Shown piece after piece: positions 1 to 7,922 of a stretch of DNA of 64,000 bases. Under the pieces are notes generated by a model that ran no database searches, was not told the DNA's origin, and saw only the letters and a list, made by a program, of their open reading frames with translations. The stretch's first letter is position 1. Each line of letters begins with the position of its first letter. This DNA is from Desulfovibrio subterraneus. GTDB taxonomy: Bacteria; Desulfobacterota; Desulfovibrionia; Desulfovibrionales; Desulfovibrionaceae. A program made the position numbers and the translations under genes. The stretch spans positions 1,197,689-1,261,688 of the forward strand of contig NZ_BLVO01000013.1 in assembly GCF_013340285.1 (NCBI RefSeq), given 5' to 3'.

Positions 1-2850
1 TGGCGACAGAACTTCCGCGCATTTTTCTCTACCGACATAGAGCCCGAGGCAGGCCGTCATTACCTGATATACCGTTTCCATCCCGAACCGGGCCGCCTGC
101 AGGTATCCTTTTTCCGTGCGCGTCAGAACAAATCGGGCCTTTCCACCGTACACAACGAAGTGACGCTGGAACAGATCATCGAGAATCCCGACTGGTGTGA
201 ACTGTCGCCCAAACTGCCTATCGTTGCACAGCAGATCGGACGCTACAACGACTATTTCGGCCACCGTGTGGAGGTTCCGGACGGACTGCTCACGTGGTTC
301 CTGTGGACCGTGCGCCGTGAATACTATCTTTTCTGGAAGGATACCGACTCTCCCTGCCGTGTTGAAATCGGCACAATGGATCTCAAGCTCAAGCCTCAGC
401 TCACTGAAGAAGGCCTGACCTTCGACGTGATGATCCGCAGCGAGGGCAAACCTCCCCAGTCCATCGTGGACAGCGAAGTGACCTTCCACGGGCAGATTCC
501 CCTATGGGTATGCTGGAACAAGGGATTTTACCCCGTTTATACCAGCCTGAACTCCTCACTGGTTCAGGATCTGGCCCTGCAGCCTCCCGTGATCGAGAAG
601 GAAGACATTCCCGAATTCCTTGACCGCGTCTGGACGCAGCTGCCCGCCACGGACCTGTTCGGACAGGAAGAGTTCCTCAAGCACATGGAACCCATTTTCA
701 TTCCTGCCACGTACAATCCCAAACTGTTCCTCGACGAAGAAGGTTCTCTGCTCACGCTCGAGATTCAGAACCTCTATGAGACCGTGCACGGTGAATTCCT
801 GCTGCCCGGCCCCAACCCCAGCTTCATGACCGGCAGCTACTCTTTTGAAGGCAGCACCTATCTTATCCGCCGCATGCAGGAAGAAGAAGCGAACCTGACC
901 GATCTGCTGCTCTCCATGAATTTTCAGCCCAGAAACAACAGGGTGTGGTTCCTTGAACCGGAAGAAGCCATCACCTTCCTTCTGGATGCCTACCCCAAGC
1001 TGGTCGAGCAGTATCGCGTCTATGGCGAGAAGGCCCTGTCCAAGTACAAAGTGCGTCTTACCACGCCCGCCATTACCGCCACGGTGGAATCCAACGAGGA
1101 TGAAAAGTGGTTCTCGCTGGAAATCGAGGTGGAATACGACGGGCAGCGAGTGCCTATCGACACCATCTGGAAGGCATGGGTGCAGGGCAAGCGCTATGTG
1201 CAGCTCAAGGACGGCTCTTACACCAGCCTGCCTGAATCGTGGCTGGAAAAAATCGCCCACAAGCTGCGCGCCATGGGCCTTGACGCAGAAAAACCCCCGA
1301 AGGACCGCTTCGAACAGTTCGAAGCCCCTGCGCTGGACAATATTCTGGAAGACCTGCCCGACGTGCACACGGACCCGTTCTGGAACAGTCTGCGCGAGAA
1401 AATCCATTCCTTCCAGGAAATCAAGCAGCTCAGTGCGCCCAACGGGCTGCATGCCACCCTGCGCAATTATCAGGCGCAGGGCCTGAGCTACCTCAGTTTC
1501 CTGCGCGAATACGGGTTCGGCGGCATTCTTGCTGACGAAATGGGTCTTGGTAAAACCATCCAGACCCTTTCATTCATCCAGCACATGGTGGAAACCGGGT
1601 CCGACGGTCCCAACCTCATCGTCGTGCCCACGTCCGTTCTGCCCAACTGGGATCGTGAAGCGGAAAAGTTTGTTCCCGGCCTGAAACGCCTGATCATCTA
1701 CGGCACCCGCCGCGAAAACATGTTCAAGCAAATCGAAGAATCGCATCTCGTCATCACGACGTATGCTCTGCTCCGACGCGACCTTGAAGAACTGCAGAAC
1801 TACGAATTCAACTCCATCATTCTTGACGAAGCCCAGAATATCAAGAACCCGAACACCATTACGGCGCGTTCCGTGCGCAAGATTCAGGCTAAACAGCGCC
1901 TGTGCCTTTCCGGTACGCCCATCGAAAACAACCTGTTCGAGCTCTGGTCGCTGTTCGAATTCCTCATGCCCGGCTTCCTCGGTTCGCAGCATTCCTTCCA
2001 GCGCGGCATTATCAAACCCATCAAGGATGGCGATGCCGATACGCTCGACTACCTGCGCAACCGCGTCAAACCGTTCATTCTGCGCCGTACCAAGTCTGAA
2101 GTGGCAAAAGACCTGCCACCCAAGATCGAGAACATCCAGTACTGCGCCCTCGCCGACGAACAGGCGGAGCTGTATGCCGCACTGGCAACCAAGCTGCGCC
2201 AGCAGGTGCTGAACGACGTGGACGAAAAGGGCATGGCCAAGAGCCAGATGTCCATTCTGGACGCCCTGCTCAAGCTGCGTCAGATCTGCTGCCACCCGCG
2301 CCTGCTCAAGCTGGAGATGCCCGGATTCTCCACGAACCTGCCCTCCGGCAAGTTCGACGCCTTCAAGGACATGATCACGGAAGTGGTGGAAGAAGGCCAC
2401 AAGGTGCTCGTGTTCTCGCAGTTCGTGTCCATGCTGCACATCATCCGCTCATGGCTGCAGATCTCGGAGATGCCCTTCGCCTATCTTGACGGTACCTCGA
2501 AAGACCGGTTCGATCAGGTGGACAGGTTCAACAACAACAAGGACATTCCCATCTTCCTTATCTCCCTCAAGGCAGGCGGAACGGGTCTGAACCTGACCAG
2601 TGCCGACTACGTCATCCACTACGACCCGTGGTGGAACCCCGCTGTGGAAGACCAGGCAACCGACCGCGCGCACCGCATAGGCCAGACCTCGCAGGTGTTC
2701 TCGTACAAGATGATCTGCTCCAACACCGTGGAAGAAAAGATCCTCAAGCTGCAGGAAATGAAAAAGGGCGTTGCAGATGCCATTATCCCCGGACAGGATT
2801 CATGGAAATCGCTCACCCGTTCTGACCTTGAAATGCTCTTTGAAGTGTAA
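1..2850 (+). CDS. SNF2/RapA-family DEAD-box helicase, 5' end missing
   Basis: The reading frame is open from base 1, so the gene begins outside the window; the GTG at 160 is only an internal codon. The C-terminal half holds a complete Swi2/Snf2 ATPase: Walker A in ADEMGLGKT, the DEAQ Walker B box, SGTPIENN (motif III) and the helicase C motifs AGGTGLNL and DRAHRIGQ. The N-terminal half is probably the bacterial SNF2-associated region but shows no motif I can name. The family remodels protein-DNA or polymerase-DNA complexes using ATP; the substrate here is unknown. A strong terminator follows the stop codon. Confidence 0.9.
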   Translation, partial: WRQNFRAFFSTDIEPEAGRHYLIYRFHPEPGRLQVSFFRARQNKSGLSTVHNEVTLEQIIENPDWCELSPKLPIVAQQIGRYNDYFGHRVEVPDGLLTWFLWTVRREYYLFWKDTDSPCRVEIGTMDLKLKPQLTEEGLTFDVMIRSEGKPPQSIVDSEVTFHGQIPLWVCWNKGFYPVYTSLNSSLVQDLALQPPVIEKEDIPEFLDRVWTQLPATDLFGQEEFLKHMEPIFIPATYNPKLFLDEEGSLLTLEIQNLYETVHGEFLLPGPNPSFMTGSYSFEGSTYLIRRMQEEEANLTDLLLSMNFQPRNNRVWFLEPEEAITFLLDAYPKLVEQYRVYGEKALSKYKVRLTTPAITATVESNEDEKWFSLEIEVEYDGQRVPIDTIWKAWVQGKRYVQLKDGSYTSLPESWLEKIAHKLRAMGLDAEKPPKDRFEQFEAPALDNILEDLPDVHTDPFWNSLREKIHSFQEIKQLSAPNGLHATLRNYQAQGLSYLSFLREYGFGGILADEMGLGKTIQTLSFIQHMVETGSDGPNLIVVPTSVLPNWDREAEKFVPGLKRLIIYGTRRENMFKQIEESHLVITTYALLRRDLEELQNYEFNSIILDEAQNIKNPNTITARSVRKIQAKQRLCLSGTPIENNLFELWSLFEFLMPGFLGSQHSFQRGIIKPIKDGDADTLDYLRNRVKPFILRRTKSEVAKDLPPKIENIQYCALADEQAELYAALATKLRQQVLNDVDEKGMAKSQMSILDALLKLRQICCHPRLLKLEMPGFSTNLPSGKFDAFKDMITEVVEEGHKVLVFSQFVSMLHIIRSWLQISEMPFAYLDGTSKDRFDQVDRFNNNKDIPIFLISLKAGGTGLNLTSADYVIHYDPWWNPAVEDQATDRAHRIGQTSQVFSYKMICSNTVEEKILKLQEMKKGVADAIIPGQDSWKSLTRSDLEMLFEV

Positions 2851-2870
2851 CCGGCACCCACATGACGTTC

Positions 2871-2899
2871 AAAGCCGCGGCCTGTGCCGCGGCTTTTTT
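2871..2899 (+). terminator. Rho-independent terminator of the SNF2 gene
   Basis: An 11-bp GC-rich perfect stem (arms 2871-2881 and 2886-2896) with a CTGT loop runs into a T-tract, 20 bases after the stop codon. Confidence 0.9.
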
Positions 2900-2950
2900 C
2901 ATGCTCTGTCCGGTTTGGGGCCGACCCTATCCCGTTTAGCCCTATCCGGT

Positions 2951-3020
2951 TCCCGATCCGATCTGGTCCGATCGAGTCTAATCGGGTCTGATTTAATCTG
3001 GTCTGGTCCGGTCTGGTCGC
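2951..3020. repeat. Degenerate 5-bp tandem repeat array
   Basis: About 14 consecutive pentamers fit the pattern RTCYG with drift (ATCCG, ATCTG, GTCCG, ATCGA, GTCTA, ATCGG, GTCTG and so on), all in one phase. Less regular pentamers continue upstream to about 2925. The array lies in the 359-bp gap between the SNF2 terminator and the next gene. Apart from the array I see no gene, promoter or structured element in this gap. Confidence 0.8.
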
Positions 3021-3209
3021 ATATTCTGCGGGCAAAAACGATGATGAATACATCAACCCTGCCATATTGATACCCTGCACAGCTCTTACCGCTCATGCAG
3101 CCCAGTACCTTCGCATTCCACGCAGGACTTGCACTTGCGGCAAAAACCACCTAAAACCCGCAGCACGTCATATTCATATCGCATATTAACGGACGAACAA
3201 GGAAACGAC

Positions 3210-3659
3210 ATGTCTGATACAGCCAAGCAGCAGAAGAAGTTGAAAAAACGCATTCAGGCCATCAAGGAACGCAAAACTTCCGGCGCTCAGGACATAGCTG
3301 ATGCCGTCCTCACGTTCTGCCGTCCGCTTCTGCAGGAATCGCAGGCACTGAACGGTGAAGACAACGCAGTGGGTCTGGGCGTGTTCGCATGGAACGCCGC
3401 ATTTCTCACCAAGGACCGCTGGTCGGCCAACCTGAAGAACTCTCTTGGCCGCTTCAACCTTTCCACCGATGCGCAGGAAGCCCTTGAAGGCATTGTGGAA
3501 GAAATGATCCGCCAGAAGAAGCTCATGCATCCCAATGACATGCGCGTTATCACCCACTATGATGTCAAGGTTGCAGACGGCAAGCTGGAACTGACCGTGG
3601 ACGCCAAGGTGGCTACCAAGCCCCAGATGCCCAAGTTCAACGACCTGCCGCAGATGTAA
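3210..3659 (+). CDS. Conserved-looking protein of unknown function, 149 aa
   Basis: I do not recognise this protein. The ATG at 3210 follows an AGGAAA ribosome binding site; a longer frame from 3129 has none. The first 30 residues are very basic (repeated KK and KR). The rest is a mixed helical protein with a W-containing middle and an EEMIRQKK segment. There is no signal peptide, membrane segment or cysteine cluster, so it is probably cytoplasmic. It is a single gene, ended by the palindromic terminator at 3680. Confidence 0.7.
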   Translation: MSDTAKQQKKLKKRIQAIKERKTSGAQDIADAVLTFCRPLLQESQALNGEDNAVGLGVFAWNAAFLTKDRWSANLKNSLGRFNLSTDAQEALEGIVEEMIRQKKLMHPNDMRVITHYDVKVADGKLELTVDAKVATKPQMPKFNDLPQM

Positions 3660-3679
3660 CAATGCCGCTTATGCAATAC

Positions 3680-3707
3680 AAAAGGCCCGTCATATGACGG
3701 GCCTTTT
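3680..3707. terminator. Bidirectional terminator hairpin, left copy of a pair
   Basis: A perfect 28-bp palindrome: A-run, GC stem, T-run. It closes the unknown gene ending at 3659. A nearly identical hairpin recurs at 3864-3890 with a repeated element in between. Confidence 0.85.
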
Positions 3708-3863
3708 ACGTTAATGACAAACCTTCGTTTGCAGTAAAGCCGCATTCCCGTTAAGCCGGAACTGAGATCCGAAAAACGGATTTTCATCGGCGTATACGAG
3801 GTGCAGGAACGTTAGGTTCCTGCCCTGCGGAGCAAATAACAGAAAGGTCTTTGTCAGCAGTAT

Positions 3864-3890
3864 AAAAGCCCGCCACATGACGGGCCTTTT
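3864..3890. terminator. Terminator hairpin, right copy, serving the minus-strand ferredoxin gene
   Basis: This is a degenerate version of the palindrome at 3680-3707, with A and T runs on both sides. On the minus strand it sits 21 bases after the ferredoxin stop codon. Confidence 0.75.
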
Positions 3891-3911
3891 CTGTTTTCTG
3901 ATACTGCGCAA

Positions 3912-4421
3912 TCATTCCTTGCCGCAGCGTGGCGGGCGGATATGATCCATAACCCGCTGGTGCGCCTTTTGCGATTCCGTCGTTTCCAGCTTGGCAATCT
4001 CGTCTCGGTCTACATAGAGAATGGCGCCGCAGGGGCACATATCCACACAGGCAGGACCAAGGCCGATGGCGCGGCGCGAGGCGCACAAGTCGCACTTGGC
4101 AACGGCAACGCCGCTGCAGGTGGCAAAAAAAGCCGCATAGGGGCAGGCCATGACGCAGTTGCGGGTCTCGCAGCCGCGGCACAGCATGGGCTGCAGCACC
4201 ACTGCGCCGTCACGGTCGCGGTTGAGCGCTCCCCTGCTGCACACGTTCATGCAGGCTGCCTTTTCGCAATGCTTGCAATACAGGGGAATCATTATCCCCT
4301 CCGTCGTGCGTGTCATGGTGATACGCGGCGTATCATACAGGAACTTGCACACGGCTTCGCAGGTTTCGCAGCCAATGCACTTTGAATAATCTATGTGAAG
4401 AGTTCTGGTACCCTCAAGCAT
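3912..4421 (-). CDS. CooF/HycB-like polyferredoxin, electron-transfer subunit
   Basis: A 169-residue cytoplasmic protein with four cysteine groups that should hold four [4Fe-4S] clusters: CIGCETCEAVC, CKHCEKAACMNVC, CRGCETRNCVMAC and CDLCASR followed by CVDMC. This arrangement is typical of CooF, HycB and DmsB-type electron carriers. Two ATGs compete; the second (4421) stands 5 nt from GGAGG and the first (4424) only 2 nt, so 4421 is preferred. It follows the FAD oxidoreductase gene by 32 bp, presumably in one operon, and is its likely redox partner. The ultimate donor and acceptor cannot be told from the sequence. Confidence 0.85.
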   Translation of the reverse strand: MLEGTRTLHIDYSKCIGCETCEAVCKFLYDTPRITMTRTTEGIMIPLYCKHCEKAACMNVCSRGALNRDRDGAVVLQPMLCRGCETRNCVMACPYAAFFATCSGVAVAKCDLCASRRAIGLGPACVDMCPCGAILYVDRDEIAKLETTESQKAHQRVMDHIRPPRCGKE

Positions 4422-4453
4422 CATTGCCTCCGGTATTCTGTATCCGCAACATG

Positions 4454-5548
4454 CTAGCGGGTCATCTTGTCTGCTTCGAAATTGTATTCGTCTTCGCGGT
4501 GCTGCGCCTTCAGGTCCAGCCAGTTGGACAATGAGCGTGCGGCCCGAAGCCCGCTATAGACAGCCTTGCCTATCTTGCTGGGGCCGGAGAGCACATCCCC
4601 CGCCACAAACACATTGTCTATGGCCGTCATGTTCAGCCAGCGCACTTCGCCCCTGCGTACATTCTCAAGCCCCAGCTCCTTCTGGAACGGAGGCGTGGGA
4701 ATTTCACCTATGGCCCCGACAACCACATCCACAGGCAGCACCACGTTTTCTCCGGTAATGCCGTTGGCCACTTCCAGAGCCTGCACCCGGTCCTCGCCGT
4801 GTACGGCAACAGGGGTGCAGCGTTCCATCCACTCGCAACCCATCTCGCGCATGCGGTCTATTTCAAAACTGCCGCAGGGAGCCTCGCGCACGGTCTTGCG
4901 GTACACAAGATGCACCTTGGCGGCACCGAGGGATATGGCGGAATCCACCACGTCCACGGCGGAATGTCCGGCACCGATCACGGCAACAACCTTGTCCTTC
5001 ACATCCGGCACTGAAACGTTGGTGGATGCGTATTTGATCGCGCGGATGGGGAACAGGAATTCAAGCCCCGAATACACGCCCTTGAGATTCTCGCCCGCAA
5101 TGCCGAGCTTGCGCGACTTCCATGAGCCGGAACAGATCATCACGGCATCATAGTTATCCACAAGGTCGTTGAGACTCAGGATATCACAGGCAAAGTGGTC
5201 CCCTTCCTCTTCATGCATGGGAGCACTGCAACAAACCTTCGTATTGGTACGGAACACAACACCAAGGCGGCGCTCAAGGTCGCGCACGCCACGCTGAATA
5301 CGGTCTGCGGGAATTCTGTGGCTGGGAATGCCGAATACCATCAACCCGCCCGGCTTGGGCAGTTTGTCGTACACATGCACCTGATAGCCAAGGCAGGCAA
5401 GATACCCTGCCGTTGCAAGGCCGGAAGGCCCGGCACCTATCACTGCGACATCCCGTCCGTTCGGCGGAGCGCTCTCCGCCTTCATAAACCCGAAATTCAT
5501 GGTTCCGGCCACAAGGGCCGGATGAGCATTCGACGGGGTATCCGACAT
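4454..5548 (-). CDS. FAD/NAD(P)-dependent oxidoreductase, GltD-like
   Basis: A 364-residue flavoprotein. It has an N-terminal FAD-binding GAGPSG (about residue 38), the GltD-type stretch PKPGGLMVFGIPSHRIP, a central NAD(P)-binding GAGHSAVD, and the C-terminal FAD motif VFVAGDVLSGPSKIGKA. It lacks the N-terminal iron-sulfur domain of true glutamate synthase small subunits; the adjacent polyferredoxin probably supplies that function. The start at 5548 follows AAGGAAGG; the frame extends upstream without a better site. Such flavin-ferredoxin pairs shuttle electrons between NAD(P)H and ferredoxin, for instance beside CO dehydrogenases, but no such enzyme is in this window. Confidence 0.85.
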   Translation of the reverse strand: MSDTPSNAHPALVAGTMNFGFMKAESAPPNGRDVAVIGAGPSGLATAGYLACLGYQVHVYDKLPKPGGLMVFGIPSHRIPADRIQRGVRDLERRLGVVFRTNTKVCCSAPMHEEEGDHFACDILSLNDLVDNYDAVMICSGSWKSRKLGIAGENLKGVYSGLEFLFPIRAIKYASTNVSVPDVKDKVVAVIGAGHSAVDVVDSAISLGAAKVHLVYRKTVREAPCGSFEIDRMREMGCEWMERCTPVAVHGEDRVQALEVANGITGENVVLPVDVVVGAIGEIPTPPFQKELGLENVRRGEVRWLNMTAIDNVFVAGDVLSGPSKIGKAVYSGLRAARSLSNWLDLKAQHREDEYNFEADKMTR

Positions 5549-5687
5549 GCTGGTTTCCTTCCTTCTGAAATGCGATCGCTTGTCCGTCCATTCCGGAGCC
5601 GGAGCACCAAACTCCGTCCGGATGGTACTGGTCAGACGATCAATATACCCGTTATAGCATGCGATGCAAGCCGGAACAGTGTGAAAA

Positions 5688-5701
5688 TGTGAACAATCAC
5701 A
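5688..5701. promoter_or_regulatory. Possible FNR/CRP-family operator
   Basis: TGTGAACAATCACA is a perfect inverted repeat (TGTGA, 4-nt spacer, TCACA). The FNR-type spacing carries CRP-type half sites. It lies between the divergent FAD oxidoreductase and ACT-protein genes. The assignment rests only on symmetry and position. Confidence 0.4.
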
Positions 5702-5724
5702 GGGCATCCATATGCAACCTCGTC

Positions 5725-5753
5725 TTGTCATCATGCGTGGCTGGTGGTACAAG
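5725..5753 (+). promoter_or_regulatory. Possible sigma-70 promoter of the ACT-domain gene
   Basis: TTGTCA, a 17-bp spacer and TACAAG, about 60 bp before the ATG at 5815. The -10 match is weak. Confidence 0.35.
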
Positions 5754-5814
5754 ACATAACGCACGAAACACCCGTTATCACGTGGTGGCACGTATACCAA
5801 GAAGAGGTCGCACC

Positions 5815-6246
5815 ATGAAAGTTGAACAAATCTCAGTATTTCTGGAAAACAAGGCGGGCCGTCTGGCAGAAGTGACCCGCACACTCACAGACGCAAACAT
5901 CAATATCCGCGCTCTGTCTCTGGCAGACACTTCCGACTTCGGCATCCTGCGCCTCATTGTCAGCGATCATGAACGCGCCAAGTCCGTGCTCAAGGACAAC
6001 GGCTTCACCGTTGGCCGCACCACCGTTGTTGCCGTGGAAGTGGACGACAAGCCCGGCGGGCTGAACCACATTCTTTCCACCCTCAGCGCCAACGGCGTGA
6101 ACGTGGAATACATGTATGCCTTCGTACAGAAGGGCGGAGAGAACGCAACGCTCATCTTCCGCTTCGACCGCACCGATCAGGCGCTGGAAATTCTGCAGAA
6201 GCACAACATTCCGATCGTACCGGGCGAAAAGCTGTACGCGAACTAA
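5815..6246 (+). CDS. Tandem ACT-domain regulatory protein
   Basis: 143 residues made of two ACT domains: residues 1-70 ([19 protein letters not shown]) and about 72-143 ([17 protein letters not shown]). Both carry the ligand-site glycine between strand and helix. Stand-alone double ACT proteins bind amino acids and regulate metabolism; in related bacteria they often sit beside phenylacetate-CoA ligase genes, but none is here. The ATG at 5815 follows AAGAGG; the longer upstream frame overlaps the intergenic regulatory region. A terminator follows directly, so the gene appears monocistronic. The ligand is unknown. Confidence 0.85.
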   Translation: MKVEQISVFLENKAGRLAEVTRTLTDANINIRALSLADTSDFGILRLIVSDHERAKSVLKDNGFTVGRTTVVAVEVDDKPGGLNHILSTLSANGVNVEYMYAFVQKGGENATLIFRFDRTDQALEILQKHNIPIVPGEKLYAN

Positions 6247-6254
6247 GCACCTTC

Positions 6255-6279
6255 AGAGGCCGGTTTTACCGGCCTCTTT
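6255..6279 (+). terminator. Rho-independent terminator after the ACT gene
   Basis: A 10-bp stem, AGAGGCCGGT with ACCGGCCTCT, a TTT loop and a short T-run, 8 bases past the stop. Confidence 0.85.
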
Positions 6280-6373
6280 GCGTTAGGCCTGTGCTGTCCT
6301 TGAAGACGCGTAACCTGTTCACCACACACGGACATGGTATCGGCTTCGCGCAGACAGTATTCCGGCAGCAACA

Positions 6374-6428
6374 CTCCGGCATAAAAACTCCGGTATCAAA
6401 CCTCAGTATCAAACCCCAGGTATCAAAT
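6374..6428. repeat. Four degenerate 14-bp tandem repeats before rtcB
   Basis: Units CTCCGGCATAAAAA, CTCCGGTATCAAAC, CTCAGTATCAAAC and CCCAGGTATCAAAT are adjacent and end 16 bases before the rtcB ATG, so they would lie in its leader or promoter. Confidence 0.75.
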
Positions 6429-6444
6429 CTGAAGCGCACACGGT

Positions 6445-7920
6445 ATGGCCAAAAAGAAACACCACGCACAGCACAAGACAGCCCCTGCCCTGTTCAAGGA
6501 CATACAGCTGATCCGCCAGTCGGATGCCGAATGGCAGATTCCGCAGCAATCCCCCATGCGCGTGCCCTGTCATGTCTTTGCCACCGATGCCGTCCGTGCC
6601 ACGCTGGATTCCGCCACACTACGGCAGGCCTGCAACGTGGCCACCCTGCCCGGCATAGTAACTGCCAGCATGGTCATGCCGGATGCCCACAGCGGATACG
6701 GTTTTCCCATTGGCGGGGTTGCGGCCTTTGATCCTGACGCGGGCGGCGTCATCTGTGCAGGGGGCGTGGGCTTTGACATTGCCTGCGGCGTCCGCACGCT
6801 GGTAACGGGGCTCACACCGGACGATGTGCTCGGCAAACGCACGCAGCTCGCGGACGCTCTCTTCCGCAGCATTCCCTGCGGCGTGGGTACCGGAGGGGCA
6901 ATTCCCCTCACCAGTGTCTCGCTTGAAGCCATGCTCACCGGCGGCGCCAAATGGGCCGTGGCGCACGGCTATGGCACACAGGCCGATCTGGACCATACCG
7001 AAGAAGGAGGTTTCATGCGCGGGGCACGCCCCGAATTCGTTTCGGCAGAAGCCAAGAAACGGTTCATGGACCAGCTGGGTACACTCGGCTCCGGCAACCA
7101 CTATATGGAAGTGCAGCGCGTTACCGACATATATGATGCCACGGCAGCACAGGCCTTCGGCATTGCCGTTGACGACATTCTGCTCTCCATACACTGCGGT
7201 TCACGCGGGCTGGGCCACCAGATAGGCACGGATTTCCTCCCCCGCATGGCGGACAAAGCAGACTATTTCGGCATTACTCTGCCCGAAAAAGAGCTGGCCT
7301 GTGCTCCCATTTTTTCAGATCTCGGGCAGGAGTATCTGGGAGCCATGCGCGCGGGCATAAACTGCGCCCTCGCCAACCGGCAGGTACTGACCCATCTGGC
7401 GCGCGGCGTATTTGCCGAGTGCTATTCCCACTCCCGGCTCAGGATGATCTATGACGTGTCGCACAATACTTGCAAGGAAGAGCAACACGTGGTGAACGGC
7501 AAAAAACGCCTGCTCCATGTGCACCGCAAGGGAGCCACACGCGCTTTCGGACCGGGACACCCCGAGCTGCCAGCATTTTGCCGCTCCGTGGGCCAGCCGG
7601 TCATCGTCGGGGGCAGCATGGGCACACCATCGTATATCCTTGCAGGCTGCACTGATTCCGCCAAGAGCTTCTGCTCGGCGAATCACGGAGCGGGCAGGTC
7701 CATGAGCCGCACCACGGCCCGCAAAACCATACATGGCAAGGATATGCTTGCCGTGCTGGACCGCATGGGTATTACGATTCGCACTTCCGACATGCGGAGT
7801 ATTGCGGAAGAAGCGCCGGAAGCTTACAAGAATATCAACGCCGTGGTCGAGGCCACGGAAAAGGCAGGACTCGCCCGGCGCGTTGCACGGGCCGTTCCTC
7901 TCATCTGCATCAAAGGTTGA
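6445..7920 (+). CDS. rtcB: RtcB-family RNA ligase
   Basis: A 491-residue RtcB. This enzyme joins 2',3'-cyclic phosphate or 3'-phosphate ends to 5'-OH ends using GTP and Mn2+ in RNA repair or tRNA splicing. Visible signatures are MPDAHSGYGFPIGG, GGVGFDIACGVR (metal site), GSGNHYMEVQ, the metal-binding SIHCGSRGLGHQIG, and SANHGAGRSMSR, whose histidine is the guanylylated residue. The ribosome binding site is weak (GAAG), and tandem repeats precede the start. No rtcA or rtcR lies nearby. The next gene begins 2 bases after the stop, so the two are probably co-transcribed although functionally unrelated. Confidence 0.92.
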   Translation: MAKKKHHAQHKTAPALFKDIQLIRQSDAEWQIPQQSPMRVPCHVFATDAVRATLDSATLRQACNVATLPGIVTASMVMPDAHSGYGFPIGGVAAFDPDAGGVICAGGVGFDIACGVRTLVTGLTPDDVLGKRTQLADALFRSIPCGVGTGGAIPLTSVSLEAMLTGGAKWAVAHGYGTQADLDHTEEGGFMRGARPEFVSAEAKKRFMDQLGTLGSGNHYMEVQRVTDIYDATAAQAFGIAVDDILLSIHCGSRGLGHQIGTDFLPRMADKADYFGITLPEKELACAPIFSDLGQEYLGAMRAGINCALANRQVLTHLARGVFAECYSHSRLRMIYDVSHNTCKEEQHVVNGKKRLLHVHRKGATRAFGPGHPELPAFCRSVGQPVIVGGSMGTPSYILAGCTDSAKSFCSANHGAGRSMSRTTARKTIHGKDMLAVLDRMGITIRTSDMRSIAEEAPEAYKNINAVVEATEKAGLARRVARAVPLICIKG

Positions 7921-7922
7921 CC

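Larger units (their letters stand above)
3680..3890. repeat. Terminator-flanked repeat element, copy 1
   Basis: The core at about 3708-3863 closely matches the core at 11622-11781. Shared blocks include TAATGACAAACCTT, CCCGTTAAGCCGGAAC, AACGGATTTTCATCG and ACGAGGTGCAGGAACG. The element contains a hairpin (8-bp stem, 3803-3823) present in both copies and ends in TATAAAA (TCTAAAA in copy 2). It lies between convergent genes and is bracketed by two versions of the same terminator hairpin. The right version differs from the left by one deletion and two substitutions. I see no credible open reading frame in it. Confidence 0.85.

Noticed and set aside
160-162. GTG at 160 as the start of the SNF2 gene
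   Set aside because: The frame is open and protein-like back to base 1 with no ribosome binding site before 160, so the gene starts outside the window.
556-1452. 298-codon minus-strand frame opposite the SNF2 gene
   Set aside because: It lies wholly antisense to a well-supported helicase, has no motifs or ribosome binding site, and is explained by GC-rich codon bias.
3745-3823. Integron attC-like core sites (GTTAAGC and GTTAGGT) in the repeat element
   Set aside because: Both match GTTRRRY but lie in the same orientation rather than inverted, and no integrase or cassette array is present.
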